DNA of 64,000 bases from Chthoniobacterales bacterium. GTDB taxonomy: Bacteria; Verrucomicrobiota; Verrucomicrobiia; Chthoniobacterales; JACTMZ01. Positions 35,797-44,100 of the stretch are shown piece by piece; position 1 is the stretch's first letter; every line of letters begins with the position of its first letter. The notes under the pieces are model-generated. The model was not told the origin of the DNA and searched no databases. It worked only from the letters and a program-made list of their open reading frames with translations. The DNA is taken from assembly GCA_014879535.1 (NCBI GenBank), contig JACSRX010000042.1:1-64000 (forward strand), written 5' to 3'. Made by a program: the position numbers and the translations under genes.

Positions 35797-36748
35797 CGGC
35801 GTCGAGCTCCATGCCGGTGAGTTTGAGATACACGTCCTCGAGGTTCGAGGGACGCAGTTGCAGGGCCGGAAGTCCCGCGTTCTGCTGCAGGACGATAAGG
35901 TCCTCGATGCGCGGCGCGCGCACGCAGCATTGGTGGCCCTGGTGGAAGAGTTGCCAGTCCGGGTCCATCGCCGCGCGCAGATTCCCCTCGCTCCCGGCGG
36001 GGAAGATGCCGACGTAGCCCGGCGCCTCCTTATCGATCAGTCCTTTCGGCGTGCCTGCACCGACGGCGGTGCCGCGGTTGAGGATCACGATGCGGTCGCA
36101 CAGCAATTCGGCCTCGTGCATGTAGTGGGTCGTCACGAGCACGGTCTTCCCGGCCTTGCGGAACGAGAGGACCTTCTCCCAAAGAAGGTGGCGCACGGCA
36201 GGGTCGAGTCCGGTGGTCGGTTCGTCGAGGATGAGCAGGGCGGGATCGGACAGCAGGGCGCGGACGAACGCGAGCCGCCGTTTCATGCCGCCCGAGAGCG
36301 TGCGGATCGTGGCGTCGCGTTTGTGGTCGAGCGACATGTGCTCGAGGAGCTCCGTGATGCGCGGCAGCGCCTCGTCGCGACCGAGTCCGCCAAAGCGCGC
36401 GTAGAGCTGCATGTTCTCGACGACGGTCAACTCCTCATCGAGGGCGTTCTCCTGCGGAACCACGCCGAGGCGGCGTTTGATGGAACGCGAGTCCGCCGCC
36501 GGATCGAATCCGAACACCTCGAGGTCGCCGCCGCTGCGGAGGACGACGCCGTAGAGGCAGCCGATGAATGTTGATTTGCCCGCGCCGTTGGGTCCGAGCA
36601 GGCCGACGCATTCGCCGGGGTGCACTTCCAGGTCGAGTCCCTGCAGCGCCGGGGAGCCGCCGAAGATCTTCGTCACGCCGCGTGCGCGGATGACCGCGTC
36701 CGTTGCGGCGGCGTTTCCGGCGGGTGGAGCGGTGTTCGTCAACGGCAT
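35789..36748 (-). CDS. ABC transporter ATP-binding protein (NodI-like)
   Basis: GLLGPNGAGKSTFIGCLYG, LSGGMKRRLAFVRALLSDPALLILDEPTTGLDP. Confidence 0.92.
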   Translation of the reverse strand: MPLTNTAPPAGNAAATDAVIRARGVTKIFGGSPALQGLDLEVHPGECVGLLGPNGAGKSTFIGCLYGVVLRSGGDLEVFGFDPAADSRSIKRRLGVVPQENALDEELTVVENMQLYARFGGLGRDEALPRITELLEHMSLDHKRDATIRTLSGGMKRRLAFVRALLSDPALLILDEPTTGLDPAVRHLLWEKVLSFRKAGKTVLVTTHYMHEAELLCDRIVILNRGTAVGAGTPKGLIDKEAPGYVGIFPAGSEGNLRAAMDPDWQLFHQGHQCCVRAPRIEDLIVLQQNAGLPALQLRPSNLEDVYLKLTGMELDADE

Positions 36749-36875
36749 GGCGAGCGTTGTCGCATACTATGCCTGCGACCCCGCGACAACATCTTCCGCG
36801 CTTGCGGCTTTCGTTATTCATGGGCCGGCCGCCAGAGCGGTTTAAGCAACACCGTGGGCATCGACACAGTCGTTT

Positions 36876-36931
36876 GGTAGGGGCGTGTGGCCTCACGCGC
36901 CCGAGGTCGGCTGAGGCCAGCCGACCCTACC
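36876..36931. repeat. Double-hairpin intergenic repeat bounded by GGTAGGG...CCCTACC
   Basis: GGTAGGGGCGTGTGGCCTCACGCGCCCGAGGTCGGCTGAGGCCAGCCGACCCTACC; two adjacent imperfect palindromes; second half recurs at 62374. Confidence 0.75.
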
Positions 36932-36943
36932 GCCCGCAGGAAA

Positions 36944-38554
36944 ATGAGCTATGACATTTTCGAATCTGCTTTAGGCTGCGCCGGTCACTCCATGGCCCAT
37001 CCCCTGCGCCGTCAGCTCGGACTCTTCCCGCTTCTGTGCGTTTCGGTGAGCGCCGTCATCGGCTCCGCCTGGCTTTTCGCCGCGATGTATGCCGCGCAGC
37101 TTGCCGGTCCCGCGGCGATCCTCAGCTGGCTGATCAGCATCGGGGCGGCGCTTGTGCTGTCCCTTGTATATGCGGAGCTGGGTGCGGCGTTTCCCGTTGC
37201 CGGGGGCTTGGCGCGGTTCTCCTATTTTTCGCACGGGAACCTTGCGGGGTTTCTGGCGGGCATGGCGTGTTGGCTGGGCTACGTGGCGGTCGCCCCGATC
37301 GAAGTGCAGGCGATGGTGCGGTATCTCTCCGACTTCATTCCGGGTCTTGTGTCCAACACGGACGGCATCCGCTCCCTCGCGCCGCTTGGGATGGCGGTGT
37401 CGGCGTTTCTCCTGCTTTTGATGTCGGCGATCAACCTGCTCGGTGTGAGCTGGCTCGGCGAATCGAACAAAATCCTCACGATCTGGAAGGCGATCATTCC
37501 CGTGCTGATCCCGGTCGCGTTGCTGTCCGTTTCCTTCCACAGCGGGAATTTCAACGATTTCGGCGGGTTTCTTCCCGGCGGGTGGAACGGGGTCTTCGCC
37601 GCGGTGTCCACGGGTGGGACGCTGTTTGCGATGCTCGGATTCCGCACGGCCATCGAACTGGCGGGCGAGGCGAAGAATCCCGCGCGCGACATTCCCCTGG
37701 CGCTCGTGGGGTCCGTGCTCATCACGGGCGCCATCTACATCCTCATCCAGATCGCGTTCCTCGGCGCGTTGCCGGCGCAGAGTCTTGCGCATGGATGGTC
37801 GGGCCTTTCCAGCCATGTCGATACGGGACCGTTCGTGACGCTCGCAGCCGGGGCGGGTTTGTTCTGGCTCGTGAAGCTCATCCTCATCGACACCATCGTC
37901 TCGCCCGGCGGATGCGGGCTCGTCTTCACCGGCGCCGCCGCGCGCCTGCCCTATGCGATGGCGCGCAACGGGCAGCTTCCGCCGGCCTTCACGGTGCTGA
38001 CTCGGCGCGGGGTTCCCGCGCTGGCGATCTTTGTCAACTTTGCGGTCGGGCTTGTGTTCTTTGCGCCCTCGCAGACGTGGCAGTCGATCGTCAGCTTCAT
38101 CAGCTCCATCCAGATCATCTCGCTTGCGTTCGGTCCGCCCTCGCTGATCGCGCTCCGGCGGGCGGCTCCGGATGTCGAGCGTCCGTTCCGCCTGCCCGCG
38201 CCGAGGCTGTTCGCGGCGGTCACCTTCCTCGCGGCGAACCTCATTGTCTATTGGTGCGGATGGCAGACGAACCGCGTGTGTTACGGCCTCCTTGCGATTC
38301 TCGGGATGGTGTTTGTCGTGGTGAAAATGATCCGCTCCCCGCACGAGGACCTCGATCTCGACGGGTTGTTCTGGCTCATCCCCTACGGGGCGGGCATGGC
38401 CGCCATTTCGATGCTCGGGCACTTCGGCGGCGGTTGGGGATGGCTTCCGGTCGGGTGGGATTATGCGCTCCTCGTGGTTGGCAGCCTTGTCGTGCTTGCG
38501 GTCGCGGCGCGCAAACCGCGGCCCCGGTTGCCGGGGAGTGCGAACGCGGGATAG
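36944..38554 (+). CDS. APC-family amino acid permease
   Basis: GLFPLLCVSVSAVIGSAWLFAAMYAAQLAGPAAILSWLISIGAALVLSLVYAELGAAFPVAGG. Confidence 0.88.
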   Translation: MSYDIFESALGCAGHSMAHPLRRQLGLFPLLCVSVSAVIGSAWLFAAMYAAQLAGPAAILSWLISIGAALVLSLVYAELGAAFPVAGGLARFSYFSHGNLAGFLAGMACWLGYVAVAPIEVQAMVRYLSDFIPGLVSNTDGIRSLAPLGMAVSAFLLLLMSAINLLGVSWLGESNKILTIWKAIIPVLIPVALLSVSFHSGNFNDFGGFLPGGWNGVFAAVSTGGTLFAMLGFRTAIELAGEAKNPARDIPLALVGSVLITGAIYILIQIAFLGALPAQSLAHGWSGLSSHVDTGPFVTLAAGAGLFWLVKLILIDTIVSPGGCGLVFTGAAARLPYAMARNGQLPPAFTVLTRRGVPALAIFVNFAVGLVFFAPSQTWQSIVSFISSIQIISLAFGPPSLIALRRAAPDVERPFRLPAPRLFAAVTFLAANLIVYWCGWQTNRVCYGLLAILGMVFVVVKMIRSPHEDLDLDGLFWLIPYGAGMAAISMLGHFGGGWGWLPVGWDYALLVVGSLVVLAVAARKPRPRLPGSANAG

Positions 38555-38600
38555 TGCAAATGTTCCCGCCCTACCTTGGGGATGGGACAAGCGGAGCGGC

Positions 38601-39821
38601 TTACAATGCCGGGGGATCCGTCCGCAACCGGGACCACGGAACGTGATGCCGGACGTTGCGGGTGCCTCCCGTGACAGCGAGGAGTTTGTCCGCTCCCCGG
38701 GTCCGGGTTGCCACGGCCATGCCCGGATGCGGTGTGTCCCCGGTGTCGCTCACCGTGAAGTCCTCATGGCTGGTGTCCGTGCCATCCGGACCCGTGATCG
38801 TGATGGGCCCGGAGGTTGCGTCCTCCGGCACGGTGACGGTGAGGTTGTTGCTGCCGACGGCGGTGACGGGAGCCGCGGCCCCGTTGAACCACACCTCGGG
38901 GGAGTCGCCGAAGTTGTAGCCCGAGATGTTCACCGTGGTGCCCGGGGCCCCGAGCACGGGCTCGAAGGTGGTCACGACGGTCGGGGTGTTCGGTCCGCGG
39001 CCCGTATCCACGACATTCTTCAGGTAGGTGGCGACCGACGGATCAATGTCGGTGAGGAAGTCCAGGCCGGTCACCTTCTCGATTTCCTCGATGGAGGTGA
39101 TGTAGTTCTGCCAGGGGCCGAGGCCGGTGTTCACATTGGGCGTGAGGATGGCGATGACCCGTGCGTCCTCGGTGATGCGCTCGTTGGCCGGCGTGGGACT
39201 GGCCGCATCGGGGATCTGGACGACGATTTTCCACAGGGAGGAGGGGATGGCCATTTTGTTGGCAAGCCGTTCCCCGGTGAATTGCGCGGGGCCGGTGATC
39301 ACGAGGACCTCGTCGCCGTTTGCGGCGAGCGAGCGGCTGTAGTTCTCGAAGTTGGACCACACTCGCCGGTTGTTCTGCGAGGCCTGCGGGATGACGTTGC
39401 TCATGCGGAAGGTGCGCCTGTTGTCGTCCCTGCTCGAGCGGCGGTCGGCGGAAGGACACATGTGCCCCCTGTCCCACCCGGGTCCGAAACTCGCGGTTCC
39501 GATTTTGGAGAATTTCGGGGGCAACATCTCCTCCACGGCCCATGCGTCGGTGCGTTTGACCGGGCCGTCGTCGCAGAGCGAATAGCTCCAACTCACCCAG
39601 TTCGCCTGACGTTTGGCGTCATTGTAGGAAATCGCGAACTGGTCGCGCTGGATGAGGTATTTCTTGCGGCTGGCGGGGTCGGCCACGGCTCCATCCGGGT
39701 TGCCCAGCGGCGTCTGGTATTCGATGCCCAGCTTCGCCTGGACCGTGGAGGACAACGCCAACACGCACCAAACGAACAGACCCGCCCAATGTCGGACGCA
39801 CTGCAGACAATTTTTCTTCAT
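38601..39821 (-). CDS. Secreted DNA/RNA non-specific endonuclease (NUC-type) with IPT/TIG domain
   Basis: GPGWDRGHMCPSADR, FRMSNVIPQASQNNRRVWSNFE; VVTTFEPVLGAPGTTVNISGYNFGDSPEVWFNG. Confidence 0.88.
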   Translation of the reverse strand: MKKNCLQCVRHWAGLFVWCVLALSSTVQAKLGIEYQTPLGNPDGAVADPASRKKYLIQRDQFAISYNDAKRQANWVSWSYSLCDDGPVKRTDAWAVEEMLPPKFSKIGTASFGPGWDRGHMCPSADRRSSRDDNRRTFRMSNVIPQASQNNRRVWSNFENYSRSLAANGDEVLVITGPAQFTGERLANKMAIPSSLWKIVVQIPDAASPTPANERITEDARVIAILTPNVNTGLGPWQNYITSIEEIEKVTGLDFLTDIDPSVATYLKNVVDTGRGPNTPTVVTTFEPVLGAPGTTVNISGYNFGDSPEVWFNGAAAPVTAVGSNNLTVTVPEDATSGPITITGPDGTDTSHEDFTVSDTGDTPHPGMAVATRTRGADKLLAVTGGTRNVRHHVPWSRLRTDPPAL

Positions 39822-39988
39822 TCAAACCAACGGTCCGAGTGCTGAACTCCGAGAAACAACACTGACTTGATAAAGAATACCATGCCACCCGCGGGGACGC
39901 AAACGATAATACGCTCCCGTATTGTGATGTGTGAGGCTTTGGGCAGACCAAGGAGGTCCGGGGCCTTAGCTGTGAACAGAGGGGCGGA

Positions 39989-41038
39989 TCAAAGCGCGGG
40001 GTAGTCGGTGTAGCCTTCGGGCCCGGAGCCGTAGAAAGTTTCGGGGTTCGGCTCGTTGAGCGGGGCGCCGGTGGCGAAGCGTTTCGGGAGGTCGGGGTTG
40101 GCGATGAACTGCTTTCCGAAGGCGACGGCGTCGGCGCGGCCTTCCCCGATCTCGCGGGTGGCGGTCTCGAAGGTGAACTGCTCGTTTGCGATGAGCGGTC
40201 CGCCGAAAAGCTTTTTCAGGTCGGGCGAGAGCCGTCCGGGTCCGAGCGCCTCGCGGGTGCAGAGGAAGGCGATTTTACGCCGTCCCAGCTCGCGGGCGAC
40301 ATAACCGAAGGTCGCCGCGGGGTCGGAGTCGCCCATGTCGTGCGCGTCGCCTCGCGGCGCGAGGTGCATGCCGACGCGGTCGGCGCCCCAGACGTCCGTG
40401 CAGGCATCGGTCACTTCGAGCATGAGCTTCGCGCGGTTCTCGACGGGACCGCCGTAGTCGTCGGTGCGCTTGTTCGTGCTGTCCTGCAAAAACTGGTCGA
40501 GGAGGTAGCCGTTGGCTCCGTGGATCTCGACGCCGTCGAAGCCGGCGGCCTTGGCGTTCTCCGCCCCCTTGCGGTAGGCGGCGATGATGCCGGGGATTTC
40601 GTCCAGTTCCAGCGCGCGGGGCGTGACGAACGGGCGTTTCGGGCGCAACAGGCTCACATGGCCGCCGGCGGCGACGGCGCTGGGCGCGACGGGGAGTTGT
40701 CCGTCGAGATACGAGGGATCGGAGATGCGTCCGACATGCCAGAGTTGGAGCAGGATGCGTCCGCCGGCTTGGTGCACCGCCTGCGTGATGCGCTTCCAGC
40801 CGGCGACCTGTTCCTCCGACCAGATACCCGGGGTGTCCGGGTAGCCGACGCCCATGGGCGAGACCGAGGTGGCCTCGGTGAGGATGAGTCCGGCGGACGC
40901 GCGCTGTGCGTAATATTCGCGCATGAGGTCGTTCGGCACGCGTCCGGCCGAAGCGCGGCAGCGGGTGAGGGGCGACATGACGATGCGGTTGGGCAGGTGC
41001 AAGGCACCGATTTGAACGGGATCGAAAAGTGTGGGCAT
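39989..41038 (-). CDS. Alkene reductase / old yellow enzyme family
   Basis: MPTLFDPVQIGALHLPNRIVMSPLTRCRAS...GFDGVEIHGANGYLLDQFLQDSTNKRTDDYGG. Confidence 0.92.
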   Translation of the reverse strand: MPTLFDPVQIGALHLPNRIVMSPLTRCRASAGRVPNDLMREYYAQRASAGLILTEATSVSPMGVGYPDTPGIWSEEQVAGWKRITQAVHQAGGRILLQLWHVGRISDPSYLDGQLPVAPSAVAAGGHVSLLRPKRPFVTPRALELDEIPGIIAAYRKGAENAKAAGFDGVEIHGANGYLLDQFLQDSTNKRTDDYGGPVENRAKLMLEVTDACTDVWGADRVGMHLAPRGDAHDMGDSDPAATFGYVARELGRRKIAFLCTREALGPGRLSPDLKKLFGGPLIANEQFTFETATREIGEGRADAVAFGKQFIANPDLPKRFATGAPLNEPNPETFYGSGPEGYTDYPAL

Positions 41039-41102
41039 GGGCGGGGACGATACGGACGCGCGGGAGAACCGCAAGGGAGAATCCCGTGGAGCGTCCGTCC
41101 GG

Positions 41103-44100
41103 CTATTTCCGGATGCGGAAGAACATGCCGCGGCGGAATTCTTCGCTGCGGTCGCCGGGCACGGTGATCGTGACATCAAGGTTGCCCCCGGGGTCTCCGG
41201 TGAACTCACCTGCGGGGATCCACGGGCCGGACAAGCTTGTGGTGTATTCGATCCCGCAGGTGGCGCCGGGCGGCACACCCAGTCGGTGGGTGACCGTGGT
41301 CGCGTCGCCCCCGGAATCACGCGTCGGGGTGCCGATGCTTTCGATGCGCAGCACGAGCGGCCGGGTGACCGACACCGAGACGGCGGCCTGCCCGTTGTAG
41401 GATCCGGCGCCGGCGGTGTAGGTGAACGAGTCATCCTCCGTCGCGCCGGGTGTGAAGTGGATCGTGCTTCCGGCGAGGGTGACGCCTTCCCCGGTCACGC
41501 CGGTGACGGTGAGGCCGTCCGTGCGGAGGGCCCCCGTGTCATCAATCCAGCGGTCATTGGCCAGAAGTTCCTCCGCGGGAATGGCGACCGTTCCTCCGCT
41601 GCTCGTCCCGACAACGTCATCGTCCGCCGGCAGGAGGCCGGCGATGAAGAAGTCGTGGCTTGCACTGCCGGTGACGTTCGGATCGGTCGAGGTGGCCGTG
41701 ACAATGTAGAATCCGGGTGCGGTGGGTGCGGTGGAGGAATCGGCGAATCCGGTGATGTCTCGTCCGCCGTAGATGAAGGAGAATCCGCCGACCCCGGAGG
41801 CACTTGCGTGGTAGCCACCGCCGGGCGACGGCGTGAAGTCCACCTGCATGTTCGCGAGTGCCGCCGGGATGATGTCCGCGGAAAGACCCTCCGGCTGGGA
41901 GAGCAGATAGTTGGCGGCGGCCGAGCCCGTGAGGGTGAATCCGGCGGCGGTGATGGGTTTGCCGGACTGGACATTCGGGTCGCTGAAGGTGAAGGACGGG
42001 ATGCCGCCCAAGCTCACCGATCCGGTGTCCGACGGAAGGATGCCGACGAGGACGGGAGTTCCGGTGACGGCGGCGACGGCCGAGCCATCGTAGGTTTTGC
42101 CGGCTCCTGCGAGTCCGGTGATGGTCGCCGCACGGAGTTCGACGAGGGATGAGGCGAGGGTCACGGTTGCGGTGGGGGCGCCCGGTGTTTCCAGCGTGAT
42201 GTCGCCCGTGTAGATGCCGGCAGGCGCGCCGGCGGCGAGGCGGATGAACACGGTTGTTTCAGGGAGGGTTCCCGTGCCGCCGACGGGAAGCGTCGCGGAG
42301 AAGGTGCCGTCCGCATTCAGGCCGACCTCGAATCCCTCCGGCGCGGTGACCGTGACGGGTGCCGTGAGGTTGGTTGCGGAGAGGGTGAACGAACCGCTTG
42401 CGGAGGCCTCGCCGTAAACGGTGTGGAGCACGGACGGCGAACCGGCTGCGCTGATTCCGGGGGCGGCCGGAACGGACACGATGACCGTGCGTGCGGCGGT
42501 GGCCGTGTTTCCGGCGGCGTCGGAGGCCGAGTAGGTGAGCGTGTAGGTGCCGGCTGCGGCTGTGTTCACGCCCCCGGAAATCGTGACGGGACGGACGCCG
42601 TCCCTGGCATCGACCGCGGTTGCACCCGGCTCGGCGTAGGTCGAGCCGATGTTGAGGTTCACCTGCGCGCTGCCGTTGAGCGTGAGGACCGGCGGTGTCT
42701 GGTCGAGGTTCCGGAGAGAGGTGATGAACGACGTGTTGGCCGCGGTGTTCCCGGAGCCGAACGTGAGGGTCCGGGCGTCGGATGCCTGGCCGCTGGTGTA
42801 AAAGTCGGCCGCCGCGGCGTTCGAGTTGAGCACGTGGCCGAAGGAGCGGTTGGCTGTGAGGGCGTTCGACGAGCGCAGCCGCTTGCCCGTGAATGCCGTG
42901 TATTGCGTCCCCGCGGTTCCCATGGCAAGCGCGTGGATCCCGCCGGCGACGCCGCTGACGCCGGTATTGGCCGCCTTCAGCATGACCATGTCGGTGGCGA
43001 GGATGTCGAAGGTGCCCCCACCGTAGGTGAACAGGGTGGTGTTGCCGAGGTTCACCCGCAGCAGGAAATCCGAGCCGTCGAGATCCTCCGACTCGGTGTT
43101 GCCCGTGGAGAGGACGATGAGCGTGCCGGCTTTGACCGAGCTCCACAGGGGGACGTCGTTGAAGACGAATTTTCCGCCGAAGTCGCCGGCCATGCTGGAG
43201 GAGAAATCCTTGAGGATCATGCCGCGCATGTTGACCGGCGGTCCGGATGCGGCATCCGCGCTGTCGCCCAGGACCAGCAACTCGACACGGTCGACGGTCG
43301 CGTTCTGGTATTTGTTCACCACGACGCCCAAGGGCAGCGCGGCCTGCTCGGAGGACGAGACGACGCGCAGCCGGTAGTCGGCTGTGGTTGTGCCGTCCGC
43401 ATTCGAGGCCGAGACCTGGAACGTGTGGCTTCCGGCGGCGGCCACGGTTCCGCTGACGATTCCGGTGGACGGGTTGACCGCGAGTCCCGCCGGAAGGTTG
43501 GCCGCACCGTAGCCGGTGATGGGGAGGTCGCCACCGGCCGTGATGGAGAGGCTGAACGAGCCTCCGGCGTAGATCGAGCCGCTGGACGGGGAGGTGATGG
43601 GCGGTCCGTTGAGTGCCAGGACCGTTCCGGTCACGGGAAGCGACTGCACCACGGCTCCTCCTCCGCCGTGTGTGATGTTGCCACCGTAGCTGCCCGCGGG
43701 CGCCGTGGCGGCGAGCCGGACGTGGATTTCGGTGCCGGCGATGCGGCCGTTGACGACGGGCAAGACCAGGCTGGAGGTGAAGTTCTGCTCATCGGTGGAA
43801 AGTTCAAACCCGGCGGGTGCCGTGACGGTGACCGGTCCGGTCAAGCTTGCGGCGTTGACCGTGTAGCTTTCGACGAAGGACGCGGTTCCGGCCTTGGTGC
43901 TGAATGCGGCCAAATTCGACACCGACAAGCTGATCGTCGGGGCCGTGGCCTGCACGGTGCCCGACACCGGGAGGTATTTCGGCGTCGCGCCCCCTCCGGT
44001 GTGGATGACCGACCCGTTGTTCTCACCCAAACCGGCAAGTTCCGAGAGGCGCACGCTGATGGCAGCCGAAACACCCGCGGAAGCATCGGGGGTCAGGATG

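Noticed and set aside
36971-38590. 539-aa minus-strand ORF
   Set aside because: Antisense shadow of the APC permease
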